From Tragulus kanchil (lineage: Eukaryota > Chordata > Mammalia > Artiodactyla > Tragulidae): a DNA stretch of 64,000 nucleotides. Location: NCBI GenBank assembly GCA_022376925.1, contig JAIOJX010000005.1, positions 94,585,001 through 94,649,000 on the forward strand, read 5' to 3'. Shown piece by piece: positions 12,684-22,820 of the stretch. The stretch's first letter is position 1. Each line of letters opens with the position of its first letter. Made by a program: the position numbers and the translations under genes. Under the pieces are notes generated by a model that saw only the letters and a list, made by a program, of their open reading frames with translations, had not been told where the DNA came from and searched no databases.

Positions 12684-12950
12684 TTTTCTTTTCTCCATCA
12701 TGCCTCTTTTATTTACATTTATTTACATTCAGCTTTTTTATTCTTTGGCATGTGTGGGCCTCCCATTGCAGTGGCCTCTCTCATTGCAGAGCACTGGCTC
12801 TGGGCGCATGTGCTCCGGAGTGCTGGCTTGTAATTGGGCACACTGGTATAGGTGCTTTGTGGCATGTGGGATCTTCCCAGGCTAGGGATTAAACTGGTGT
12901 CCCTTGCACTGCAAGGCAGACTCTTTACCCACTGAACCACTAGGGAGGCA
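12684..12950 (-). mobile_element. Older CHR-like SINE (D6 copy)
   Basis: Identical in its private changes to the element at 11600-11866, so it was copied by D6. Confidence 0.8.
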
Positions 12951-13169
12951 CAAGACACAAATCTTGATGAGCAGTGGCTAGAGAATTATCTCTTCTTACC
13001 ATAACTATTCTGTTGAGTCAATGCCACCTAATTTATTAACCCATTATGCTAAGTTTGGATATTCAGAAGGCACCAAAGTTGCTTTCTGGTATGAAAATTG
13101 CATGCACACAGAAAGGACATGAGGATATTCTGAGAAGTGGAATTTTCCACAGCAGCTATTTAAAACTCC

Positions 13170-13518
13170 TTCCAAGTCAGAAAGAGTAAAAGCAATATCA
13201 TATATTAATGCATATATGTGGAATCTAGAAAATGGTATAGATGAATTTATTTGCAAAGCAAAAATAGAGACACAGAGGTAGAGAACATACATACATATGG
13301 ATACCAAGGAAGGGAAGGAGAGGTGGGATGGGTTGTGAGATTGGGACTAATATATAAACTACTATAACTAACAGATAACTAATGAGAACAGACTGTATAG
13401 CACAGGGAACTCAAGGAAGAGGGGAAGTATGTATACATAGAGCTGGTTCACTTTTTTGTACAGCAGAAGCTAGTACAGCATGATAAAGAAAACATGTTCT
13501 AATTTAAAAAAATAAAAA
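13170..13518 (+). mobile_element. L1 3' end
   Basis: Plus-strand artiodactyl L1 3' region: ATATGTGGAATCTAGAAAA, AGACACAGAGGTAGAGAAC, GACTGTATAGCACAGGGAA, ending in an A-rich stretch near 13503-13518. 5' truncated, and no open ORF2 remains. Confidence 0.85.
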
Positions 13519-13529
13519 GGGTAGGCACA

Positions 13530-14499
13530 TGAAGATTGTCTGGAAGGCAGCTATACTCACCACTATACTACTAATACTACACAAAGCTGGTATGAATTTG
13601 GGGCAACCTCAATCAGGATAGGCTTGGTATATGGAAGAAAGCAAGTTTTGATAAAGCCCCAGTGAAAGATAATGGTCACATTTTGTCTATATTCACCCCT
13701 GGAGATTGTGTGCACATCTTGATAAGTAACACTCGAGACCTCTCCTCACATCCAGCTCTTGTCTACTGTTCATATGTGGACAGAGCAGCTTGCTCCCATC
13801 AGAAGAACTGGTAAAGAGGGCGGCTTGAGTACCTATTTCACCTACAATCTGAAAAGTAAAATAGACTGTGACACTATCACACAATCCTCACCTTTCTCAT
13901 ACCCATGTCTCAGGCCCAACATACACATCAGGGGAGTTGATCTCCTCCAAGAAATTCACTGAGGAAGCAGATCTGTCACACAGACTCTGTGCCAATTCAT
14001 GTTTTTCTTCTAATGAAAGAAAAGTCTTCTCAAGGCAAAGGATAATTCTTTGGATTCAGCACCAATCTTACCCTTTTTCGCCCGAATTTTCATCATCCAC
14101 TTCAAGGGGCCCTTTTATGAACTTATTTTTAAAGAGGAACATAAAACAACAATAACACTAAAACAACTGACTAGAGGTAGCATGGTAACATAAATGACTA
14201 TCACACAGTGTGAAAGGAGTTGGCAAAATCATTAGCTTTTGTTATTAATGGCCACTGTATCTTCAAGGAGTCAGTGAGACCAAAGTTCTCTTTAGACACA
14301 GGTTTTAGGTTGTTTCCCTTCCATTCCTAGTGCCAGGGATAGAAAATAATAAGTTTTTTTCCTTCTGAAATGTTGAAGGGATTCATTGAAATTCACAGGA
14401 GCACTTTTTCAGGCATGATCTCTAGATCACAGACAATATTAAAAATATCTACCAGTTAAAATATATACATATGGCTGTTCCAGGTCTTAGCCGCAGAAG
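13530..14499. other. Single-copy stretch, nothing recognised
   Basis: No repeat, splice-bounded exon or RNA gene recognised. Open frames of 60-95 codons overlap on both strands without family resemblance and look like chance. Confidence 0.5.
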
Positions 14500-14510
14500 G
14501 TGGCATCTTT

Positions 14511-14969
14511 CCAAAGAGATACACGTTCCCCAATGCTCATTGCAGCACTGTTTACAATAGCCAAGACATGGAAACAACCTAAATGTCCATCAACAGGGGA
14601 ATGGATAAAGAAGATGTGGTATACATAACTGGATACTACTTGGTCATTAAAAAAGAATGAAATAAGGCCATTTGCAGCAATATGGATGGACCTAAAAAGT
14701 GCCATAGTGAGTGAAGCAAGTCAGACAGAGAAGGAGAAATATCATATGACATCCCTTTTCAGTGGATTCTAAAAAGAAACGATACAAATGAACTTATTTA
14801 TAGAACTGAAAGAGACTTACAAACTTGGAAAATAAACTTAGGGCTGCAGGGGGGAGGGTATGCTTGGGGACTTTGGGAAAGTCATGTATACAATGACATG
14901 TTTGAAATGGATAACCAACAAAAATCTATTGTACAGCAAAAAAAAAGAAAGAAAAAAGAGGGAGAGAAT
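14511..14969 (+). mobile_element. 5'-truncated L1 with target-site duplication
   Basis: Plus-strand L1 3' end: CATTGCAGCACTGTTTACAA, CCTAAATGTCCATCAACAG, GGATAAAGAAGATGTGGTA, AAGCAAGTCAGACAGAGAA, ending in an A-rich tail at 14936-14960. GTGGCATCTTT occurs at 14500-14510 and 14970-14980, a clean 11-base target-site duplication. It holds only the last ORF2 codons and 3' UTR, so it is inactive. Confidence 0.92.
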
Positions 14970-14977
14970 GTGGCATC

Positions 14978-15119
14978 TTTTTTTTTTTTAACTTCCAAAC
15001 TTTTAGATGCAAACTCTTAGTTGCATCATGTGAAATCTAGCTCCCTGACCAGGGACTGAACTCAGGCCCCTGCATTGGGAGAGCAAAGTCTTAGCCACTG
15101 GACCACCAGAGCAGTCCCC
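14978..15119 (-). mobile_element. CHR/SINE2-type tRNA SINE
   Basis: Minus strand: T run, then TAGCTCCCTGACCAGGGAC, TTAGCCACTGGACCACCAG and GCAGTCCC. The B-box region (complement of GGGACTGAACTCAGG) is degraded. It begins at the end of the L1 target-site duplication, so it may have used the same T-rich site. Confidence 0.8.
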
Positions 15120-15224
15120 ATTTTATAGTGCTTTAAAGCTTTCAGAGCACTTCTCACATATATTTAAGCGTTTAGGGTTACCATGTGTTTGACACAGTAT
15201 TGCAGGGACCTCTATATTTGTCTA

Positions 15225-15400
15225 GACTATGCTAATAGTTAGCTACCTGATTTGAAAGACAATTCATTTCTCTGAAACTACTCAATTTTATTCTCTGTAA
15301 AATGGAAATAATGTTCCACGGAATAGCTGTGACGTTTAAGTAGGATTATACACTCATGACATGCTGAAAGTATGTCAAAAGAGCTATTCCTTTGCTAGGT
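15225..15400 (+). mobile_element. MIR SINE (old)
   Basis: TCTGTAAAATGGAAATAATG preceded by a degraded ACTTAACCTCTCTG-like segment matches the MIR core. Strongly diverged. Confidence 0.55.
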
Positions 15401-15593
15401 GATCTTTTGTAATGCTTCAAAAGCAGCTACTACAACAACCAAAAACCTAGCGAATGTTAATGACAGTCTGTCATGTTTTTCACTTACTGTGATTGCTTTT
15501 GTTTAAGTTAAAGGCAGCGGTTGTTCTTTTTCGTTTGTGTGTTTCCTTTGTTACAACATGTTAATTTTCTTTACGCACACCTTGTTCTTGCAG

Positions 15594-15620
15594 AAAAATG
15601 AAAAAGCAAAAGGGAAAAAG
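15594..15620 (+). other. Possible 27-base microexon
   Basis: A pyrimidine-rich tract (about 15565-15590) ends in TTGCAG at 15588-15593, and a GTGGGT donor starts at 15621. The 27 bases between are a multiple of three and read KNEKAKGKK in phase 0; phase 1 is also open and phase 2 has a stop. No host gene is recognisable in the window and I cannot name the protein. A-rich sequence gives lysine-rich readings by chance, so this is only a candidate. Confidence 0.3.
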
Positions 15621-16204
15621 GTGGGTACCTCTTTCTCTTGGCATCTATTAGCAGCATTTAAACAGTCCTCTTCTTAAAACCCTGTATTTCTTAATGCTCT
15701 TAAGATAAAAATAGACCTCAAAAATGCCACAGAATTTTATAAAGGCTTCATAATTATGACTATTAAAGGACCTCTGCCACTCTTGCATAGCATTTTATAA
15801 CAGGAAATTTATTTTTTGAAGCATTTTCAACTTGTAATTCACTATGGCTCTTAAGATTTCAGTTGTTTCTAGTCATTTCTATCATGTCATGCAGCTTAGT
15901 CTCTTTTTAAAATTTAATACCTGGTTGTTTAATTTTACTTAAATGTGATCACTCATCCTACTTACAAAGGATATGGTTAGTTCTAATTTTATATTTTGAG
16001 ATTATGCTTCCCTTTGGATTTTGGTATCATTTAGAAATTTAATAAACATGGTTACTATTCCCTCATTCCTCTCACTGGTAAAAAACTGTGCAGAAAGACA
16101 AATAGGAAAAGCAGAACAAATGCAAATACAGGCAAATGGACTTCATTTATCTACAATGTTAAACAAAGGCCCAAGTTCTTACATTTTAATGTAAATGTAT
16201 TATA
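15621..16204. other. Single-copy stretch, nothing recognised
   Basis: AT-rich sequence after the possible microexon. It would be intron if that exon is real. No repeat that I can name. Confidence 0.4.
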
Positions 16205-16665
16205 TATTTATTAATGGGGACAGGGGAGGAGAAAGGAAAGATTGAGAGTTTGGGATTAGCAGATGTAAAATATTATATATAGAATGGACAAGCCACAAGG
16301 TCCTACTTTACAGCACAGGCAACTATAGTCAATATCCTGTGATAAACCATAACGGAACAGAACCTAAAAAAGAATATAAGCAGCTCAGATGGTAAAGAAT
16401 CCGCCTGCAATGCAGGAGACCTGAGTTTGATGCCTGGGTTGGGAAGATTCCCAAGAGAAGGAAATGACAACCCACTCCAGTATTCTTGCTTGGAGAATCC
16501 CATGGACAGAGTAGCCTGGTGGGCTACATACAGTCCATGGGGTCACAAAGAGTTGGACACAACTGAGTGACTAACACTTTCACTTTCATATATATATGAA
16601 TAACTGAATCACTTTGCTATACAGTAGAAATTAATACATCGAACTATACTTCAATAAAATAAATA
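16205..16665 (+). mobile_element. L1 3' end split by a Bov-tA
   Basis: Plus-strand L1 3' UTR: AAGGTCCTACTTTACAGCAC and AACTATAGTCAATATCCTGTG up to about 16378, then after a SINE GAATCACTTTGCTATACAG and ACTATACTTCAATAAAATAA to the A-rich end. The Bov-tA inserted near the ATATA-rich part of the L1 tail. Confidence 0.85.
16379..16590 (+). mobile_element. Bov-tA SINE inside L1
   Basis: GCTCAGATGGTAAAGAATCC, GCCTGCAATGCAGGAGACC, ACCCACTCCAGTATTCTTGC, GGAGAATCCCATGGACAGAG and ACAACTGAGTGACTAACACT. The first bases of the head are missing. It is closer to the usual Bov-tA sequence than the copy at 7073. Confidence 0.93.
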
Positions 16666-16679
16666 CATTATACAAACCT

Positions 16680-17430
16680 ATAAGACAATTTATTATCATT
16701 TGATTGACTTTTATTAAATATTGTCTGTGCACAACGCCTTTTGCTATGCACAACGGGGAATCTAAAAAATAATGCATCACGGATTCTGTCTTCAAGAAAC
16801 CTACAATTCATTGAGAGGTAATTTGTGAACCTTGAGGAATAATACAAAGTAGAACAGAGGTGTGCAGTCATTCTGGAAGAAGTCAAAAACTGGAAATATG
16901 TAGACAAAGTCACAATCATTTCTCTTAGGGAAAAAGGAGGTTCATAAACTTTCATTAGGGATGTAATACAAAACTGGACAAAATATATGGCATAGCGGAG
17001 ACACTGGACAATAGAGAGCAAAGGCAGGGATCCCCAGGAGAAGAGAAGTAAATCTATTACAGTCCCTATTTATGGGACCTGGAGAGCACTTTCCAAGTTG
17101 CAGTGCAGGAAAGGGGAACCCAGACAGAGGCAGGCTTCTCTCCGTGTTGCAGAAATCAAGTTGAGAGTTCCTGGACAGCAAAGTGAATAGAGTCAGCAGT
17201 AAAATGAAGAAACAGCTGCAAAAAGGGAGAACTACAGAAATCCACCAGGCATGACTGATGGGTGCTGGAGCATGAGGAGACTACTGAAGTGCCGGGAAGG
17301 CCCGCCTGAAAGGAGCACCAGGGGTGATCTCCAGAGCACACCTGCCAGGAAGAGTCCAGATTTCCTCCAGCCAGAATGCAAAGGCCTCCTGATGCACAGG
17401 ACACCTGCAGAGCCTTGGAGTGGCACAGTC
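16680..17430. other. Diverged sequence without a firm call
   Basis: The segment near 16690-16830 resembles a widespread old mammalian repeat with a GTGCACAACGCC / CTTCAAGAAACCTACAATTC pattern, but I cannot name it. A 105-codon minus-strand frame at 17156-17473 has no recognisable domain. Confidence 0.35.
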
Positions 17431-18240
17431 TTGGCAGCCTTAGACTAAAGGAATTTTTGGTCCTTCTTAACAAATCTTAAAAGCAAGCCTCAAAAAGATG
17501 GGAACAACTAAAACTGAAATGCATCCTAGGACAATAATAAAACATTTTACAGGAATACATAAAATTGGTATCCAATGGTGTAAAATTTATAACTCATAAC
17601 ATATGGCATTGAATGAAAAAAAATCCTTAGACATGCAAACAAGCAGATCATACAATCTATAATTTAGAAAGAATCAATAGAAATGAACCCAGTCAGGACA
17701 AAGATGACACCATTAAGTAGACAGGATATTAAAAGAGCATAGATATGTGCACACAAACACACACACACATTCTCTCTCTCTGTTCAACAAGCTAAAGGAA
17801 ATCAAGACATGATAAGAGAATCATATAGGATAAAAAAGAATCAAATCAAATCAAATATACAGTGTCTGAGACAAAAACAAAGAATGGAATATGGCAGGTA
17901 TTATTAGATTGCTATATAAATGGGTAAGTGGAATTTCATAGAAGGTGAGAAGGGAGGGAAATGAAAAAACTCTCTGAAGAAATATGACTGAAATATGTCG
18001 CAGTCTGAGGAAAACTATAAACCCATCAAAAATCCCAATTGAAAGAACTGTGGAGAAAAATCACACCAGCAAACATTATAACCAAATTGCAGAAAACTAG
18101 TGATAAAGAGAAAAATCTTAGAAGCACTCAGAGGAAAAAGCACAGATCATGTCAAGGAGTCAAGGTAGGAACGACAGCTGACCTGTGGCTGGAGATGATG
18201 CAGACACGAGTAAGCAGAGCGGACCTTTGAGACTCAGAGG
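17430..18240 (+). mobile_element. Old L1 5' UTR/ORF1-proximal fragment
   Basis: ACATTATAACCAAATTGCAG followed by TGATAAAGAGAAAAATCTTA and GAAGCACTCAGAGGAAAAA matches, from memory, the 5' part of older mammalian L1. GAAATGAACCCAGTCAGGAC and CATTAAGTAGACAGGATATT upstream fit the same region. Heavily mutated. Its last 200 bases are duplicated at 19202-19400 by D7. Confidence 0.5.
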
Positions 18241-18623
18241 ATATCACCTGCTAATCTAGAGCTCAGAGTCAGAGAAACCATCTCACAGGCAGAAAAGTGG
18301 GATAAACAGGAGAGCATTCACAGGGGGAGAAAGCACTCGTGGAAGAAAAGAAGTGTGGGGAGGAAGGAGGAGAGTGAATTCAGGGAACAGACAGGAGAGG
18401 AGTAGCCCTAGCTTGGTGGACATGGAGGGACAGAGAGGGAAAGCCAGGTTAGCAGCAGAGCTGAGAGGTCCGTGACTCTCAAGATACACTAAAAATACTG
18501 CCTTTTCCCCCTAACTAAAATGGGGACTTTAATGAAAACTTTTAAATGGGATGATATGTTGTATGGTATGTTAGAGACCCTGATTAAAGACTGAAGAACC
18601 AACTGGTAAAGAAAATTTTTTAG

Positions 18624-18642
18624 AAATTATATATATATATAT
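18624..18642. repeat. (AT)n microsatellite
   Basis: Run of alternating A and T, repeated at about 19785-19803 through D7 with the same length. Confidence 0.85.
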
Positions 18643-18834
18643 AAGTATGTAAAGTTACACATTATATAACAGTGTTATATATTACAGAAGTTACACAGGA
18701 CTATTTTAAATATGAGTATGAAAAACAGATATGAAAGGATGGATTTTAGAAACTGGTTAAAAATTAGCCACCTGGACCTTTTTAGGGATTTAAAAAAATA
18801 ATGTAATAGTTACTACTCATGTACTATTTACTGT

Positions 18835-19030
18835 GAGGTTCCTTGACGACTGAGATGATAGTCTGTCTGCCATGCAGCAGACCCAGGTTTGATCCCTGGG
18901 TTAGGAAGATCCCTTGGAGAAGGAATTGGCAACCCACTCCATGATTCTTGCCCAGAGAATCCCATGGACAGAGAAGCCTTTGTGTCTAGAGTCTGTGGGG
19001 TCGCAAGGAGTTGGATAGGACTGAGCAAAT
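18835..19030 (+). mobile_element. Bov-tA SINE
   Basis: GAGGTTCCTTGACGACTGAG head, then GGTTTGATCCCTGGGTTAG, GGCAACCCACTCCATGATTC and GGGGTCGCAAGGAGTTGGAT. Copied at 19996-20191 by D7 and, with an internal deletion, at 21119-21254 by D8. Confidence 0.92.
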
Positions 19031-19995
19031 AACCTTAGAACATACAAGGAGTAAAATTACACTGTAATCAACTAAGAACTCAAAATTTTGTTAAACGAGA
19101 AAAGGCAGGGGCCTGCACTCATTCTCATTTCTTCTGTTCCTTTCTGGCTGCATAAAAAATCTAGTGAAACATGGCCTGACCACATTTTCCCGTTAAATCA
19201 AGAAAGAACTGTGGAGAAAAATCACACCAGCAAACATTATAACCAAATTGCAGAGAACTAGTGATAAAGAGAGAAAACTTAAAAGCACTCAGAGGAAAAG
19301 CACAGATCATGTCAAGGAGTCAAGGTAGGAACGACAGCTGACCTGTGGCTGGAGATGATGCAGACACGAGTAAGCAGAGCGGACCTTTGAGACTCAGAGG
19401 ATATCACCTGCTAATCTAGAGCTCAGAGTCAGAGAAACCATCTCACAGGCAGAAAAGTGGGATAAACAGGAGAGCATTCACAGGGGGAGAAAGCACTCGT
19501 GGAAGAAAAGAAGTGTGGGGAGGAAGGAGGAGAGTGAATTCAGGGAACAGACAGGAGAGGAGTAGCCCTAGCTTGGTGGACATGGAGGGACAGAGAGGGA
19601 AAGCCAGGTTAGCAGCAGAGCTGAGAGGTCCGTGACTCTCAAGATACACTAAAAATACTGCCTTTTCCCCCTAACTAAAATGGGGACTTTAATGAAAACT
19701 TTTAAATGGGATGATATGTTGTATGGTATGTTAGAGACCCTGATTAAAGACTGAAGAACCAACTGGTAAAGAAAATTTTTTAGAAATTATATATATATAT
19801 ATAAGTATGTAAAGTTACACATTATATAACAGTGTTATATATTACAGAAGTTACACAGGACTATTTTAAATATGAGTATGAAAAACAGATATGAAAGGAT
19901 GGATTTTAGAAACTGGTTAAAAATTAGCCACCTGGACCTTTTTAGGGATTTAAAAAAATAATGTAATAGTTACTACTCATGTACTATTTACTGTG

Positions 19996-20191
19996 AGGTT
20001 CCTTGACGACTGAGATGATAGTCTGTCTGCCATGCAGCAGACCCAGGTTTGATCCCTGGGTTAGGAAGATCCCTTGGAGAAGGAATTGGCAACCCACTCC
20101 ATGATTCTTGCCCAGAGAATCCCATGGACAGAGAAGCCTTTGTGTCTAGAGTCTGTGGGGTCGCAAGGAGTTGGATAGGACTGAGCAAATA
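19996..20191 (+). mobile_element. Bov-tA SINE (D7 copy)
   Basis: Copy of the element at 18835-19030 with the same private changes. Confidence 0.9.
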
Positions 20192-21118
20192 ACCTTAGAA
20201 CATACAAGGAGTAAAATTACACTGTAATCAACTAAGAACTCAAAATTTTGTTAAACGAGAAAAGGCAGGGGCCTGCACTCATTCTCATTTCTTCTGTTCC
20301 TTTCTGGCTGCATAAAAAATCTAGTGAAACATGGCCTGACCACACCTATTTTTCCAGTTCAAAACCTCTTAATTTTACAGTTCATTTCAAAACAAATTTA
20401 GAGGAACATTATTATTATTTTTTGCTATTTTTATACACAGATTGAAAAAAACATTTAGATATTAACAAACAAAAAGTTACAGTCAGTTTAGCTTCATTTT
20501 GGATGATAAAAAGGCTAGAAAATGCTGCAGATTAAATCCTCCGGTCCCTTTTGTTTTGCAATTACAAAGCCAAGATTCATGTGGAATACCAAAAAACCTG
20601 TTATTCCTTTTGCTTGCAGTTCCTTTTTAAAGGTATGCATCCTTACTTCCTCTTTGATAAGTTAATATGAAATAAAATTCCAGGTAAAATCAAACAGATA
20701 ATATATCAAAAAGATTGCTGCAAAATAACGTTATTTTTTGTTGAGTTAAAATTCAGCCCAAACTGTGTATGCATATATTTTAAAATATGAGTTTCCTCTC
20801 CACTGAATCCCACAGACATTCTGGATAAGCCTCTCAAACTAAACATCGAGTTATGAGGAAAATGTCCAAGTTCTGATTGGTCTTCCACTCCTGCTCTCAT
20901 AATTTAGAAAGTATGGAGCCATTTAACAAATCTGAACGCTTGACCACAAACACCGTGGAAAAACCTATGAATTTAAGCGTCAGTACCTGACTCTGAGACA
21001 ATATGTACAGCTGATTCCCTGACTTCTCAGAAAAGATGCCGGAGGGCTTAGAGGTTCCCGGCAGGAGAGCTTAAATAGATGCATGAGAATGAATCCTATT
21101 CATGTACTATTTACTGTG

Positions 21119-21254
21119 AGGTTCCTTGACGACTGAGATGATAGTCTGTCTGCCATGAGGGTTCCTTGGCCCAGAGAATCCCATTGGAAACCAGAGAAGC
21201 CTTTGTGTCTAGAGTCTGTGGGGTCGCAAGGAGTTGGATAGGACTGAGCAAATA
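21119..21254 (+). mobile_element. Bov-tA SINE with internal deletion (D8 copy)
   Basis: Starts like the copy at 19996, then jumps from CTGCCATG through a short altered stretch to CCCAGAGAATCCC, losing the B box and the middle. The loss sits within 80 bases of the D8 join, where sequence quality looks poor. Confidence 0.88.
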
Positions 21255-22166
21255 ACCTTAGAACATACAAGGAGTAAAATTACACTGTAATCAACTAAGA
21301 ACTCAAAATTTTGTTAAACGAGAAAAGGCAGGGGCCTGCACTCATTCTCATTTCTTCTGTTCCTTTCTGGCTGCATAAAAAATCTAGTGAAACATGGCCT
21401 GACCACACCTATTTTTCCAGTTCAAAACCTCTTAATTTTACAGTTCATTTCAAAACAAATTTAGAGGAACATTATTATTATTTTTTGCTATTTTTATACA
21501 CAGATTGAAAAAAACATTTAGATATTAACAAACAAAAAGTTACAGTCAGTTTAGCTTCATTTTGGATGATAAAAAGGCTAGAAAATGCTGCAGATTAAAT
21601 CCTCCGGTCCCTTTTGTTTTGCAATTACAAAGCCAAGATTCATGTGGAATACCAAAAAACCTGTTATTCCTTTTGCTTGCAGTTCCTTTTTAAAGGTATG
21701 CATCCTTACTTCCTCTTTGATAAGTTAATATGAAATAAAATTCCAGGTAAAATCAAACAGATAATATATCAAAAAGATTGCTGCAAAATAACGTTATTTT
21801 TTGTTGAGTTAAAATTCAGCCCAAACTGTGTATGCATATATTTTAAAATATGAGTTTCCTCTCCACTGAATCCCACAGACATTCTGGATAAGCCTCTCAA
21901 ACTAAACATCGAGTTATGAGGAAAATGTCCAAGTTCTGATTGGTCTTCCACTCCTGCTCTCATAATTTAGAAAGTATGGAGCCATTTAACAAATCTGAAC
22001 GCTTGACCACAAACACCGTGGAAAAACCTATGAATTTAAGCGTCAGTACCTGACTCTGAGACAATATGTACAGCTGATTCCCTGACTTCTCAGAAAAGAT
22101 GCCGGAGGGCTTAGAGGTTCCCGGCAGGAGAGCTTAAATAGATGCATGAGAATGAATCCTATTCAT

Positions 22167-22820
22167 CAAGTCCAAACTCTTTTACATGAATATTTACAAA
22201 GTTGTCCACTTCTGAACTCAATCAATAACCACAATAATTTATCAAAAAGCACAATTTTTCAGAGTTTTCCTAAGGAAAAAAAAATCATAGAAGTGGAAAG
22301 AAATAGTCTTTCCTTTGAACTAGTTATGTTGAGAAATGCTATTAACAGACATGGTGATTTAAAAAAAATACGTTTGGGCATTTAAGAATTTTTGTTACCT
22401 TGAAATGACGAAGCATGCAGACAACTCCCAAAAAGTTGGATAAATCTGGAATCACCTACATAAATGCTTTTATATAGGCATGTCCCAATAGGCGATTGCC
22501 AGCTATTTTCATGTAAACATGCTGCTTCTCCTACAGGGTCATTACCATCCTTACACACCACCTTGTATGCTGGGGTGGTCAGGGAGACACCATGTAGCAC
22601 ACCATTCAGTGACTCATTCAGCTAACTCACCAAGAGCTACTATGTGCAGGAGCGAAGCTAGATGCTTGGGGCAACACTCAGAGGAGTGAAGAATATCTCC
22701 TGCCTAGGACACAGTTATTAAAAATACAGATTTTAATAAGCCTCTTTCCTAATGATGATTGTGAGACACTTAAGTTCCAAGAGTCATAATCCTTGAAAAT
22801 ATATTATATTAGGTCAGTAC
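22167..22820. other. Single-copy stretch
   Basis: No gene recognised. Around 22595-22690 there is a diverged segment with CTACTATGTGCAGGAGC and GCTAGATGCTTGGGGC that looks like a common old mammalian repeat, family not determined. Confidence 0.4.

Larger units (their letters stand above)
10898..13049. repeat. Direct tandem duplication D6 (offset 1084)
   Basis: Bases 10898-11965 recur at 11982-13049, with a 16-base filler at 11966-11981. The unit holds about 670 bases of unrecognised sequence and one older CHR-like SINE. It chains directly onto D5. Confidence 0.97.
18041..20344. repeat. Direct tandem duplication D7 (offset about 1160)
   Basis: Bases 18041-19184 recur at 19202-20344, with a 17-base filler. 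The first 90 bases of copy two carry several substitutions near 19255-19300; the rest is nearly identical. The unit holds an old L1 fragment, unrecognised sequence and a Bov-tA. Confidence 0.97.
19977..22166. repeat. Direct tandem duplication D8 (offset 1123 then 1063)
   Basis: Bases 19977-21103 recur at 21100-22166. The join is clean, with TCAT shared by the end of copy one and the start of copy two. Copy two lacks about 60 bases of the Bov-tA (near 21160-21175), which changes the offset. The rest is close to identical and contains nothing recognised. Confidence 0.97.

Noticed and set aside
491..13049. Tandem gene family or satellite array
   Set aside because: Each duplicated unit is a different sequence, present twice (three times only where pairs overlap), so there is no repeating family.
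17156..17473. 105-codon minus-strand frame
   Set aside because: Two overlapping frames on both strands, no signal sequence followed by a domain, and no splice context.
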